Shown: in pieces, positions 23,329 through 32,053 of the stretch
How positions within the stretch are numbered: position 1 is the first letter of the stretch
How the letters are laid out: each line of letters opens with the position of its first letter
Assembly (NCBI GenBank): GCA_002309715.1
Contig: DBXW01000009.1
Coordinates: 4,936 to 44,058 of the forward strand
From: Candidatus Avelusimicrobium cornigerorum
Lineage (GTDB): Bacteria > Elusimicrobiota > Elusimicrobia > Elusimicrobiales > Elusimicrobiaceae
Direction of reading: 5' to 3'
DNA length: 39,123 bases
Translations under genes and position numbers: made by a program
Notes under the pieces: generated by a model
Databases searched by the model: none
What the model saw: only the letters and a program-made list of their open reading frames with translations
What the model was told of the DNA's origin: nothing

Positions 23329-24000
23329 ATGGCAGAAATTATTCGCAAAACTACCAGTTTAAACGACCCGAAAAACATTGGGTTTTTGCGCACGTATTAT
23401 GTAGACGGGAAAGAAGTCTACAGCGAAACCTTGGATAAAAATTTGGATATTATATCGCACAAAGGCAATTTACCCGACGGAACGGTAAAAGAATTTTTTG
23501 AAAACGGAAAGCCGTATTTTGAGTGCGAAGTCAAAAACGGGCAACGCAACGGTGTTTGCAAAATTTATTTTGATAACGGCAAAGTCAACATTGAAAAATT
23601 CTACGAAAAAGGACTTTTGCAAGGCAAAGCGCGTGTGTTTCACCCGTCGGGGCGTCTATATAAAGAATTTTCTTATGTAGATGACGTGCAAGACGGCAAG
23701 CAAATTAAATATTATCCCGACGGAAAAGTGCTTGAAATGGCCGAATTTCACAAAGGGTTTTTAAACGGCTTGTGCAAAGTATATACCCCGGAAGGCGATT
23801 TGCGCTCCGAGTGCACCTATAAAAACGATAAGTTGGTCGGCGATAAAATCATTTACCACCCCAACGGCACCATTGCCCTGATTTCCCCCCACAAAGACGG
23901 CAAGCCCAACGGCGTAACTAAAAAATTTAGCGACACGGGCGAACTGATGGAAGAGTGGTTTTTTGAAGAAGGTATTTTAACCTTAAAAAAAGCAAAATAA
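23329..24000 (+). CDS. YwqK-like MORN-variant repeat protein
   Basis: A 223-residue soluble protein made of about six or seven beta-hairpin repeats of 22-24 residues, each with a pattern like G-x-x-x-x-Y-[FH]-x-[ND]-G-x-[LV]: FENGKPYFE, FDNGKVNIE, HPSGRLYKE, YPDGKVLEM, TPEGDLRSE, HPNGTIALI. This is the MORN_2 / YwqK-antitoxin-family repeat. Although relatives in Bacillus are called antitoxins, no toxin gene lies nearby, so a role in toxin control is not supported here. AAGGAG lies just before the ATG inside the end of the flavoprotein gene. Confidence 0.8.
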   Translation: MAEIIRKTTSLNDPKNIGFLRTYYVDGKEVYSETLDKNLDIISHKGNLPDGTVKEFFENGKPYFECEVKNGQRNGVCKIYFDNGKVNIEKFYEKGLLQGKARVFHPSGRLYKEFSYVDDVQDGKQIKYYPDGKVLEMAEFHKGFLNGLCKVYTPEGDLRSECTYKNDKLVGDKIIYHPNGTIALISPHKDGKPNGVTKKFSDTGELMEEWFFEEGILTLKKAK

Positions 24001-24017
24001 ACAATCCTAAACTAAAC

Positions 24018-24055
24018 ATCCCCCGGGTTTTTTAATAAACCCGGGGGATATCTTA
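24018..24055. terminator. Bidirectional CCCCCGGG terminator
   Basis: A 12-bp stem, ATCCCCCGGGTT with AACCCGGGGGAT (24018-24049), between the converging repeat-protein and trigger-factor genes. Confidence 0.88.
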
Positions 24056-24069
24056 CTTACTAAAACAAC

Positions 24070-25359
24070 TTATTTGTACTTGGCTTGCGCTTTTAAGAAA
24101 TCAAACACCTTGCGCTCGGTGAGAGTGGCCAAAATGTGTTCCTTGCGTTCGTCAAAGAATGCTTTGATTTTCTTTTCGTCAGATTTATTTTGAGAAGCCG
24201 TGGACAAACTCTTATCCAATTCGGCTTTCCAATCTTCGTCACTTGCTTGCAAGTTTTCTTTTTTAGCAATAGCGTGCACAATGTACCCAATGCGCAAATC
24301 TTTTTCCACCGTCGGGCGGATACGATCTTCAAATGCTTTGCGTTGCTCTTGCGTGAGTTGTTCGGGTTTGAGTTGCGTCATATTATGCACAAAATTATGC
24401 AAAGAAGATTCCGTATATTCTTCCACCAAACTTTGCGGCAAAGCAAAGTTGTTCATTTTGACCAAGTGATCTTCAATTTGGGCTACTTCGTCGCGTTGAG
24501 CGGTTTGTTTGGCTTGCGCATCTAGGCTCTCTTTTACTTTGGCTTTAAGCGCATCCAATGTATCAAACCCCATATCTTTGGCGAAATTATCGTCTAATGC
24601 CGGCACGATTTTGTTTTTAATATCATCTACCGTAACGTGATAGGAAACCGTATCGTTACCGTCTTTGGCTTCCACATCTTTCTCGTCACCTTTTTTAAGG
24701 CCTTTCAGCCCTTCGGCTAATCCGGGCATCGTTTGCGGGGCAGACATATCCACCAGTTCGCTATCGGCACTTAATTTATAATCATCCACGCCGTTGCGTT
24801 TGCCGGTATAATGAATGACTGCGTAGCATTTATCGTCAATCGTCACGCCGTCTTGGGCACTTTCCAAGCGGGCATTGGCATCTAATACGCGGTTTAAATT
24901 TTCGGTTACTTCTTCGTCGGTTGCGGTTTCGGGCTTTTTGGCAATTTCAATACCGGTATAATCTTTTACGTCAAATTCAGGTGCCACATCTACCGCGATT
25001 TCAAACGAAAAACTGTTGCCTTCTTTAAAATTGGCGAAATCGGCTTTGGTTAAAGTCGGCACACCCACGGCATCCAATTTTGCTTCGGTGACGGCGGCGC
25101 TGATGGCCGATTTAACTGTTAAATCCAACGCACGTTCTTTAATATGTCCGGCGAAATTTTGTTTGACTAAATCAAGCGGAACTTTACCGGCGCGGAACCC
25201 TTGCATTTGCGCGCGGGATTGCACCTGGACAGCGGCGTTTTGAAAATTTTTGGTTACTAACGCGGGGACGGCCTCTACCGACAACGTAACGCGGCAACCC
25301 TCTTTACCGAGTTGTTTGGTTTTTACTTCGCCGGCTTGGGCAGTTTTGAAAATGGACAT
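24070..25359 (-). CDS. tig: Trigger factor chaperone
   Basis: A 429-residue ribosome-bound chaperone and peptidyl-prolyl isomerase. The N-terminal ribosome-binding domain carries GFRAGKVP (54-61), the family signature for docking at L23. The FKBP-like PPIase domain covers about 150-245 (YAVIHYTGKRNG, MPGLAEGLKGLKKGDE). The helical C-terminal arms end near 429, and the length is normal. AAGGAG lies before the ATG. tRNA-Leu ends 40 bp upstream on the same strand with no clear terminator between, so co-transcription with the tRNAs is possible. Confidence 0.95.
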   Translation of the reverse strand: MSIFKTAQAGEVKTKQLGKEGCRVTLSVEAVPALVTKNFQNAAVQVQSRAQMQGFRAGKVPLDLVKQNFAGHIKERALDLTVKSAISAAVTEAKLDAVGVPTLTKADFANFKEGNSFSFEIAVDVAPEFDVKDYTGIEIAKKPETATDEEVTENLNRVLDANARLESAQDGVTIDDKCYAVIHYTGKRNGVDDYKLSADSELVDMSAPQTMPGLAEGLKGLKKGDEKDVEAKDGNDTVSYHVTVDDIKNKIVPALDDNFAKDMGFDTLDALKAKVKESLDAQAKQTAQRDEVAQIEDHLVKMNNFALPQSLVEEYTESSLHNFVHNMTQLKPEQLTQEQRKAFEDRIRPTVEKDLRIGYIVHAIAKKENLQASDEDWKAELDKSLSTASQNKSDEKKIKAFFDERKEHILATLTERKVFDFLKAQAKYK

Positions 25360-25399
25360 CTTTACGCTCCTTCTTTTCGGGCAAGGCCGAAAGTTTTTT

Positions 25400-25481
25400 T
25401 GGACGGAGAGGGAGTCGAACCCTCACGGACTAGTCCATACGCTCCTAAGGCGTACGCGTCTACCAATTCCGCCATCCGTCC
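25400..25481 (-). tRNA. tRNA-Leu (anticodon UAG)
   Basis: On the minus strand GGACGGA pairs with TCCGTCC as the acceptor, with discriminator A. The anticodon stem TACGC/GCGTA encloses CTTAGGA with anticodon TAG. A class II variable arm (GGACTAGTCC) and the T-arm GAGGG-TTCGACT-CCCTC are present. CCA is not encoded. Confidence 0.95.
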
Positions 25482-25515
25482 TTAATTTGGTATTTTAATT
25501 TAGAACTACAAAAAG

Positions 25516-25588
25516 TGGGCCATGTGAGGCTCGAACTCACGACCTTACGCTTAAGAGGCGTCTGCTCTACCAACTGAGCTAATGGCCC
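25516..25588 (-). tRNA. tRNA-Lys (anticodon CUU)
   Basis: On the minus strand GGGCCAT pairs with ATGGCCC plus discriminator A. The D-arm is GCTC/GAGC, the anticodon loop CTCTTAA and the T-arm GTGAG/CTCAC. The top pair of the anticodon stem is a G-A mismatch. CCA is not encoded. It is 34 bp upstream of tRNA-Leu and probably in the same transcript. Confidence 0.95.
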
Positions 25589-25600
25589 TTATGTGTTTTT

Positions 25601-25609
25601 ATTATAGCA
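25601..25609 (-). promoter_or_regulatory. Extended -10 promoter of the tRNA pair
   Basis: The minus strand reads TGC then TATAAT (25606-25601), 12 nt before the first base of tRNA-Lys. Confidence 0.65.
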
Positions 25610-25645
25610 TATTTGCAGAAGTAAATAAAATTTTCGCTCGGAAAA

Positions 25646-25675
25646 TTGACAACCGGCCTAATAAACGACTAAAAT
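25646..25675 (+). promoter_or_regulatory. Promoter of the DUF885 gene
   Basis: TTGACA (25646-25651), 18-bp spacer, TAAAAT (25670-25675). Confidence 0.6.
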
Positions 25676-25712
25676 TAAAATAGTGTATTATTTCAGTTTA
25701 TGAGAGGAAAAT

Positions 25713-27596
25713 ATGTTTCGTTATTTACGTTTAATCATTATTGTATTTTTTGCCCTATTTTTAACTTTTCCCCCTGCCCACGCGCAGTGGTCCTTGGACG
25801 AGGAAAACATTGACACTATTATGGAAGATAAATTGTTTGACGAAGCGGTCAGCCGGTACAATTCTATCATTTTTTCCGCCCAACCCGAAGAAGCCACCCG
25901 TTTAGGTTTCTTTTCCGCCAATGAATATCTCAACGTTCGTTCTTACCAGCAAAACGCACAAATTCTAGCCGCATTGCTCAACGTGCAAGAGGCCGTGGAC
26001 AAAATCAACACCAAATACCTATCTCCTGCCAAACAAGTAGATTATGTTCTCTTACGGGATGCTTTACAATACTCGCTGTGGCAAACCCAACAAAACCGTT
26101 TCAGCACCGATCCGCTCTACTACGCCGAAGTTTTTGACGCTATTTATGATTTAATCGCCCGCCCGCTGACCGCGCCGGCCCGCCAACGCAACGACTTGTC
26201 TGCCCGTTTAAACGCACTGCCGGAAGTGGCCGACCAAGCCCAGAAAAATTTACAAACCCCCAACCCCTTCTTGGCACAACTGGCAATGGAAAAAGCCTAT
26301 TACGCCTATCTCTCTGCCGACGAGTGGAAGGCGGCTCTTCAGCACGGTATCCAAGACGAAGATGCGCTAGCCCAAGCGCAAGCCACCGCTTTAAAAGCCA
26401 AACAAGCCGCTAAAAAAATGTTTGACCTTTTTAAACGGTTTTCCAAAGAACAATCTAACCAAGATTTTCGTTTAGGCGAAAACAACTACTTCCATGTGCT
26501 CAAAACTCGCTACACGTGGCAAGCAAAGAAACCGGCCGTATTCTTTAAAGAATTAGATACCGCGGTGAAAGAAGCACAAAAAAATCTCACCCAAGCACTG
26601 GAACCCTTTTTGCAACAACCCGATCCGGATACGCAAGAAATTACCGTTATAGACGAAAAAAACCAACAACAAACCACCGTCAAACCGGCCCCTGCGCCTA
26701 AAAAGAAGAAATCAAACAAAAATTTACAACCGCGCAATGCGCAAGATTTTTACGGTGCCGCTAAATTATTTATGACGGCTAAAATAGACAGCACCCCCTT
26801 GCAAACTTTAACCCGCCAAACCCAAGAGGCGCAACAATTTTTTATTGATAAAGGCATTTTATCACCGGCACCATTTAATTTACACGCCACCCCGATGGGC
26901 CAATACTACGCTTATGCCCGCACTTCGTTAGTTTTACCGCCGTTCGGTCCGCAAACCGAGACGAATTTTGAATTGCGCATTCCGTCCGGCAATAAATTAG
27001 CCCAACAGGAACAATTCAATCGGGATTTTAACGCCCCCACCCGCAAATTGCTTATCAGCGGTGAAATTATCCCCGGGCGTTATTATCAAGCGCAAGATTT
27101 CCGGCGTACAACGCAAGTGCGGCAGTTGTATCCTTCCGCCAGTTTACAAAACGGCTGGTCGGTTTACGCCAAACATTTGGCACAAAAGGCCGGCTATTTG
27201 AGTTTAGACGAAGAATTGATTGTGCTGGCTTGGGATGAATATCAACGCGCCTTAGCGGCTTGGGTAGATGCTAAATTGCACACTCGCCAATACTCCTATG
27301 CACAAGCGTTGGAATTTTTGACGCAAACGCACGGCTTAAGCGAAGAGCACGCCGAAGCAATCCTCAAAAATGTGGCGGCTACCCCCGGGGAAGCAATCAG
27401 TTATCAAATCGGCTTAACGGCGTTGGAAAACGCACACGAAAAGTTCCGCAAAAAACAAGGCAAGAAATTTAATGAAGCGGATTTCAATAGCCGCTTGGTA
27501 CAAATCGGCAATGTGCCGCCGGACTTGTTAGAGAAGGAAATCAACCGGCTCTATCAGGAAGGCAAGCAACGCACTCCGGCTGACTTGCTGTTTTAA
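25713..27596 (+). CDS. Secreted DUF885-family protein, metal motif lost
   Basis: A 627-residue protein with a signal peptide (about 1-24, ending AHA). Its C-terminal half follows the DUF885 family, putative zinc peptidases of the gluzincin kind: LQNGWSVYAKHLA, then AxVDAKLHTRQYSYAQALEFL, then PGEAISYQIGLTALENAHEKF, then FNSRLVQIGNVPPDLLEKEI. In active members the metal site reads HExxPGHxxQ; here it is G450-E451-I-I-P-G455-R456-Y-Y-Q, so both His ligands are gone. The EGW motif is N480-G-W. It is therefore probably a pseudo-enzyme with a binding role. A Lys/Pro/Gln insert (about 300-345) separates the two halves. GAGAGGA precedes the ATG. It is monocistronic. Confidence 0.78.
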   Translation: MFRYLRLIIIVFFALFLTFPPAHAQWSLDEENIDTIMEDKLFDEAVSRYNSIIFSAQPEEATRLGFFSANEYLNVRSYQQNAQILAALLNVQEAVDKINTKYLSPAKQVDYVLLRDALQYSLWQTQQNRFSTDPLYYAEVFDAIYDLIARPLTAPARQRNDLSARLNALPEVADQAQKNLQTPNPFLAQLAMEKAYYAYLSADEWKAALQHGIQDEDALAQAQATALKAKQAAKKMFDLFKRFSKEQSNQDFRLGENNYFHVLKTRYTWQAKKPAVFFKELDTAVKEAQKNLTQALEPFLQQPDPDTQEITVIDEKNQQQTTVKPAPAPKKKKSNKNLQPRNAQDFYGAAKLFMTAKIDSTPLQTLTRQTQEAQQFFIDKGILSPAPFNLHATPMGQYYAYARTSLVLPPFGPQTETNFELRIPSGNKLAQQEQFNRDFNAPTRKLLISGEIIPGRYYQAQDFRRTTQVRQLYPSASLQNGWSVYAKHLAQKAGYLSLDEELIVLAWDEYQRALAAWVDAKLHTRQYSYAQALEFLTQTHGLSEEHAEAILKNVAATPGEAISYQIGLTALENAHEKFRKKQGKKFNEADFNSRLVQIGNVPPDLLEKEINRLYQEGKQRTPADLLF

Positions 27597-27616
27597 TTGA
27601 TTTTTAATCGGATAGC

Positions 27617-27648
27617 AAAACCCCCGGGGATTACCCGGGGGTTTTGTT
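27617..27648. terminator. Bidirectional CCCCCGGG terminator
   Basis: AAAACCCCCGGG (27617-27628) pairs with CCCGGGGGTTTT (27634-27645). Confidence 0.9.
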
Positions 27649-27664
27649 ATTACTTAACAAATAC

Positions 27665-28693
27665 TTATTTTTTTCTGCCTTGTTTAGCCGATTTTTTAGC
27701 GGCTTTAGCGGCTTCCTTGGCTTTCTTATCGGCAACTTTAACCATTTCTATAATTCCGTTTTTATCAATGCCGACAAGATCCCTTTTTGTTTTTAACAAC
27801 TGGGCGTGCGTAAGTGCTTTTTGCCCGTGGTTATCCCGAATAAGTACGTCAATTTTCGGGTGTCCGAGCAGTTCTTCCACACTTTCATAAGAGCCTGCAT
27901 CAATGGCTTTCATCAAAGCAGTTTCACCATCTTTGTTTACCGCGTTTATATCCGCTCCTTTCACCCCGGACACAGACGGATAAAGCAGTTCCTTTACGGC
28001 TTCTTCTCGGGCGTTTGCGGCCGCAATCATCAAAACGGTCCACTTGTCCAAATTGGCATGATTGATATCAGCCCCGGATTTAAGCAACCTTTTTATAATA
28101 TTAACATCGCCGTTTTCTGCCGCCAATTGTAAAGGAGTCCACCCATGATCCTCTATAGGATCCACTTTTACGACACCTTGACGTTGGCTGGTGAGCAAAG
28201 CCTTTATAATCTTGCGGTCCTTTTTATACACTCCCCAGTGCAAGGCTGTACGATAGTGGTGATCGGATTTGTTCAAATCGGTCTGTGGCATGGCAATAAT
28301 TGCCAAGGCCAGTGCCGTGATTTGTTCATTTTGCTTCGCCTTTTGCTTCGGAGTCAATAAATCTCCTTCTTCTTGCGGCGCAGATAAATCAAATTCTTCC
28401 GAAATAACATACACAAGCGGCGGCATGCCTAAAATACGTTTATTGATGTTTTCGGCAACACCTTCTTCTTTGAGCAGATCTTTGGCTACGTTATACCGAC
28501 CTGCCGCTAAGGCTTTTTTAAACTCACGCCAGGCCTGTTTCTCATTACGAGATTCGGCTTCTTCTACACTTTCCTTTACAGCGGATTCAATTTTTTTCTT
28601 ACTATCCGCCCAAGCACTACGGCCGGCTTCCGCGAAAAGCAAGGTTAACGGCGTAAATAACAACACACTTATTGCCAGTACAATTTTCTTCAT
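27665..28693 (-). CDS. Secreted ankyrin-repeat protein
   Basis: A 342-residue protein with a signal peptide (about 1-21, ending FAEA). Residues about 135-320 hold four or five ankyrin repeats: RTALHWGVYKKDRKIIKALL, GWTPLQLAAENGDVNIIKRLL, KWTVLMIAAANAREEAVKELL, GETALMKAIDAGSYESVEELL. The C-terminus is Lys/Ala-rich. It probably binds a protein partner in the periplasm or outside; the partner is unknown. ATG 28693 is chosen because GAGAGG lies just upstream and the signal peptide starts there. A second ankyrin protein lies at the right edge of the window. Confidence 0.85.
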   Translation of the reverse strand: MKKIVLAISVLLFTPLTLLFAEAGRSAWADSKKKIESAVKESVEEAESRNEKQAWREFKKALAAGRYNVAKDLLKEEGVAENINKRILGMPPLVYVISEEFDLSAPQEEGDLLTPKQKAKQNEQITALALAIIAMPQTDLNKSDHHYRTALHWGVYKKDRKIIKALLTSQRQGVVKVDPIEDHGWTPLQLAAENGDVNIIKRLLKSGADINHANLDKWTVLMIAAANAREEAVKELLYPSVSGVKGADINAVNKDGETALMKAIDAGSYESVEELLGHPKIDVLIRDNHGQKALTHAQLLKTKRDLVGIDKNGIIEMVKVADKKAKEAAKAAKKSAKQGRKK

Positions 28694-28837
28694 AGATACC
28701 TCTCTAAAAAATAACAACTTTTTTATTATTATATCCTAAAAATTCCTTTTAACGCAAGACCCACTCTTTATGAAAAAAGCCCATCTTTAACCGGAACTTT
28801 TGGCCCATAAGCCACTCTGCCACTTCTACTTGTTTTT

Positions 28838-28846
28838 TGCTACAAT
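28838..28846 (+). promoter_or_regulatory. Extended -10 promoter of ackA
   Basis: TGC then TACAAT (28841-28846). The same TGCTACAAT occurs before the genes at 32054 and 34619. Confidence 0.6.
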
Positions 28847-28891
28847 ATAAAAGAGAAGTTTTTTTATTTTTATCTCAAGGTGATACTACAT

Positions 28892-30256
28892 ATGATTATA
28901 TTGTTTCTAAATTGCGGTAGTTCCTCCGTAAAATACAGCGTTTATGATTGGGAACAGAAAAAAAGTTTATGTGCCGGCGGCGTGGAACGTATCGGCATTG
29001 AAGGCACGCGACTTACCCAAAACCGCCCCGGTTTCCCCGAATATGAAATCAACCAAAATTGCAAAGATCACAAAGAAGCCATCAATTTAGTTATCAAAAC
29101 ATTGACCGATAAAGAAAACGGTGTCATTGAAGACGTCAATGTAATTAGTGCCGTCGGGCATCGTATCGTACACGGCGGTAAATTTGCCAAATCGGTAGTG
29201 GTAGACCAAAGCGTGATTGATGAACTGCGCAACATTTCCGATTTAGCCCCCTTGCATAACCCCGCGCATATTATGGGTATTGAAGCCGCCCGCGCACTAC
29301 TTCCAAACGTAACACACGTGTGCGTGATGGATACCGCTTTTCATCAAACGATGGAACCGGAAGCCTATATGTACGCTTTGCCGCGTAAGTGGTACACCGA
29401 CTACGCCGTACGCAAATACGGTTTTCACGGCTCGTCTGTGTTATACACCTCTCGCCGAGCCGCGGTGCTGATGGACCGCCCGGTGGAAGAACTCAACACG
29501 ATTGTCTGCCATTTAGGTGCAGGTGCCAGTTTAACTGCGGTGCAGAAAGGCCGCTGTATTGATACCAGCATGGGGTTAACCCCGCTGGAAGGGTTAGTCA
29601 TGGGCTCGCGTTCGGGAGATATTGATCCGTCGGCGTGCTTTTACATGATGAAAAAACTCAATATGTCGCCGGAAGAAATGTACCCGATTTTAAACAAAAA
29701 AAGCGGTATGTATGCGCTTACCGGGGATCGTTTCTCCGACCAGCGCGATGTACGCAAAGGCATTGACGAGGGCGACGAATTGTGTGAAATGGCCGCACAA
29801 GTGCAAGCCCACCGCATTAAAAAATACATTGGTGCGTATATGGCCGAGTTGGGCAGTTTAGATTGTATTGTTTTCACGGCCGGTATCGGCGAACGCGACC
29901 CGGATGTACGCGCACGATCTTTGGCGGGACTTGAAAACTTCGGCATTATATTGGATAAAGAACGCAACGAAGCCGCCAATACCAACAAAGTGGAATGTTT
30001 GCTTTCCGCGGATAACTCCAAAGTTAAGATTTTCTTAATTCCTACTGATGAAGAAATCGTAGGCGTGCAAGACATTGTTGCCATATTGGAAGGCAAGTAT
30101 GATGTCTACACGAAATTCCGGTACATCTTCCAAGAGAAGGGCTACCGCAACAAACTGCGTGACGCAGCGTTTATAGAAGACGTTAAGAAAAAACCCGAAC
30201 TGTTAAAAGCGGCTATAAACTTGCCTGAGGAGTTAAAAAAGCAGTTGAAACATTGA
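28892..30256 (+). CDS. ackA: Acetate kinase with C-terminal extension
   Basis: A 454-residue cytoplasmic enzyme: acetyl phosphate + ADP to acetate + ATP, the energy-yielding end of fermentation. ASKHA-family motifs are all present: FLNCGSSSVKY (5-15), HRIVHGG, CHLGAGAS, DTSMGLTPLEGLVMGSRSGD and FTAGIGERD. The normal enzyme is about 400 residues. Here about 55 extra residues follow VGVQDIVAIL, ending PEELKKQLKH, charged and helical, of unknown role. ATG 28892 has AAGGTGAT 7 nt before it and is preferred to the GTG at 28880, which is part of that site. No pta gene is next to it. Confidence 0.94.
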   Translation: MIILFLNCGSSSVKYSVYDWEQKKSLCAGGVERIGIEGTRLTQNRPGFPEYEINQNCKDHKEAINLVIKTLTDKENGVIEDVNVISAVGHRIVHGGKFAKSVVVDQSVIDELRNISDLAPLHNPAHIMGIEAARALLPNVTHVCVMDTAFHQTMEPEAYMYALPRKWYTDYAVRKYGFHGSSVLYTSRRAAVLMDRPVEELNTIVCHLGAGASLTAVQKGRCIDTSMGLTPLEGLVMGSRSGDIDPSACFYMMKKLNMSPEEMYPILNKKSGMYALTGDRFSDQRDVRKGIDEGDELCEMAAQVQAHRIKKYIGAYMAELGSLDCIVFTAGIGERDPDVRARSLAGLENFGIILDKERNEAANTNKVECLLSADNSKVKIFLIPTDEEIVGVQDIVAILEGKYDVYTKFRYIFQEKGYRNKLRDAAFIEDVKKKPELLKAAINLPEELKKQLKH

Positions 30257-30263
30257 TTTACCG

Positions 30264-30297
30264 CGCCCGTTTGTATGTTTGCAAACGGGCGTTTTGT
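30264..30297 (+). terminator. Terminator of ackA
   Basis: CGCCCGTTTG (30264-30273) pairs perfectly with CAAACGGGCG (30282-30291), followed by TTTTGTT. Confidence 0.9.
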
Positions 30298-30321
30298 TAA
30301 GATAAAAAAGGAGATAACCCC

Positions 30322-30939
30322 ATGTTTTTACCAAGAGAAGATAAGTTTTTTAATTTGTTTGATAAACAAGCGGAAAATATCGTCCGCGCGGCGGAATTCT
30401 ACCGCAAGTTGGTAGATGAAGCAGCCTTCACGCCCGAAAATGTACGCAAAATGCACGAATTTGAGCATTACGGCGACGAATTAACGCACACTACCATCAA
30501 CACGTTAAACGAAACCTTCATCACTCCGTTTGACCGCGAAGATATTTTGGCGTTGGCTAACCGCTTAGATGATATTATTGATAATATCTATTTACTGGCC
30601 AATCACTTCTTGCTTTACAAGATTGCCAAACCAACAGAGTTTAGCAAACGTTTAGCCGCCACGTTGGAGCAAACTACCAAAGCATTACAAAAGGCGTTGG
30701 CTACCTTGCGCCACAAAAAAAGCATGACTGAAACACTGCGCCAATGTGTGGAAATCAACCGCTTGGAAAACGAAAGCGACGTTATCCACGACGAAGCCAT
30801 TTCCTATTTGTTTGAACACGAGAAAGACCCGATTATGGTTATCAAACAAAAAGAGTTGTACGAAGTGGCCGAAAGCACCACCGACTACTGCGAACACGTA
30901 GCCAATATGGTGGAATCTATTTTGGTAAAAAATAATTAA
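30322..30939 (+). CDS. DUF47 (PhoU-like) phosphate transport accessory protein
   Basis: A 205-residue helical-bundle protein of the DUF47/YkaA family, related to PhoU. Its start FLPREDKFFNLFDKQAENIV and the segment FITPFDREDILALANRLDDIIDNIY (about 68-92, with acidic metal-binding-like residues) are typical. Such proteins sit beside PiT transporters and are thought to adjust their activity. It is 11 bp upstream of the PiT gene, and the pair forms an operon. AAGGAG lies 8 nt before the ATG. Confidence 0.92.
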   Translation: MFLPREDKFFNLFDKQAENIVRAAEFYRKLVDEAAFTPENVRKMHEFEHYGDELTHTTINTLNETFITPFDREDILALANRLDDIIDNIYLLANHFLLYKIAKPTEFSKRLAATLEQTTKALQKALATLRHKKSMTETLRQCVEINRLENESDVIHDEAISYLFEHEKDPIMVIKQKELYEVAESTTDYCEHVANMVESILVKNN

Positions 30940-30950
30940 GGTCCGCAACT

Positions 30951-32000
30951 ATGACTTGGATTATTTTTCTAATTTTACTGGCGCTCTTTTTTGATTACCT
31001 AAACGGTTTTCACGACGCAGCTAACGCAGTCTCCACCGTTATTTCCACGCGGGTACTTTCCCCCAGATTAGCGGTTTGGTGGGCAGCGTTTTTCAACTTC
31101 GTAGCGTTTTTGATTTTCAAAACCGCCGTCGCCAAAACCATCGGCTCCGGTATTGTGGATATTAACATTGTAGATGCCGATTTAGTCTTCGGCGCGCTTG
31201 TAGGCGCTTGCAGTTGGAACCTAATTACTTGGTGGTTTGGCTTACCGTCCAGTTCCTCTCACGCGCTTATCGGCGGGCTTATCGGGGCCGGGTTTCTAAA
31301 AGGCGGGGCAAACGCACTGGTGGCGGCCGGTATTTTCAAAACCGTGCTGTTTATCTTTGTCTCCCCCCTCTTAGGGTTTTTACTCAGCACGATTATCGGC
31401 ATTGTCGTGTTTAATATATGCAATTATTTTAAACCCTCTAAAGTAGACGGGTTTTTCCGCCGGGCCGAACTCTTTTCCGCTTCGGCTTATTCTTTGGGCT
31501 ATGGCGGGAACGACGCACAAAAAACCATGGGGATTATTACTATGCTCCTTTTGGGCGGTGTAGTGGGCAGTGATATTGCCCCCGTGCAGCAATTCTTCTT
31601 TACGCACGAAGAGTGGATTGCCGTTTGCCACGGCGAATTTGTGGTTCCGTTTTCTGTCGTGATTATTTGTCAATTTGCTATCGCGGTAGGGACATTGTCC
31701 GGCGGGTGGCGTATTGTTAAAACCATGGGCCAAAAAATTACCCGCTTACGCCCGGTAGACGGTTTTTGTGCGGAATCGGCCGCCGGTATATCCATTTTCT
31801 TCGCTTCGTTCTTGGGTATTCCCGTCAGCACCACACACACGATTACGGGCTCTATTGTGGGTATCGGCGCTTTGCGGCGCCTTTCCGGCGTGCATTGGAG
31901 TGTAGCGCAACGCATTGTTTGGGCATGGTTTATTACCATCCCGGCCGCGGCGTTTATTTCCGCCATTGCTTACGAACTTAAAATGATTATCTCGTGGTAA
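30951..32000 (+). CDS. PiT-family inorganic phosphate transporter
   Basis: A 349-residue inner-membrane protein with about ten helices and two inverted PiT signatures: NGFHDAANAVSTV (about 19-31) and GYGGNDAQKTMGI (about 182-194). PiT carriers bring in metal phosphate with protons. The length is at the short end of the family, as in bacterial PitA-like proteins without the long central loop. It is coupled to the DUF47 gene. Confidence 0.94.
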   Translation: MTWIIFLILLALFFDYLNGFHDAANAVSTVISTRVLSPRLAVWWAAFFNFVAFLIFKTAVAKTIGSGIVDINIVDADLVFGALVGACSWNLITWWFGLPSSSSHALIGGLIGAGFLKGGANALVAAGIFKTVLFIFVSPLLGFLLSTIIGIVVFNICNYFKPSKVDGFFRRAELFSASAYSLGYGGNDAQKTMGIITMLLLGGVVGSDIAPVQQFFFTHEEWIAVCHGEFVVPFSVVIICQFAIAVGTLSGGWRIVKTMGQKITRLRPVDGFCAESAAGISIFFASFLGIPVSTTHTITGSIVGIGALRRLSGVHWSVAQRIVWAWFITIPAAAFISAIAYELKMIISW

Positions 32001-32001
32001 T

Positions 32002-32030
32002 TTGTATCAATTAAAAAACTTTGCTACAAT
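32002..32030 (+). promoter_or_regulatory. Promoter of the secreted protease gene
   Basis: TTGTAT (about 32002-32007), 17-bp spacer ending TGC, TACAAT (about 32025-32030). Confidence 0.65.
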
Positions 32031-32053
32031 ACCGTATCTTTAAAGGAGGGCTT

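Noticed and set aside
23329..24000. A toxin-antitoxin system based on the YwqK-like protein
   Set aside because: No toxin candidate is adjacent. The partner is a flavoprotein, and the repeats alone do not imply antitoxin function.
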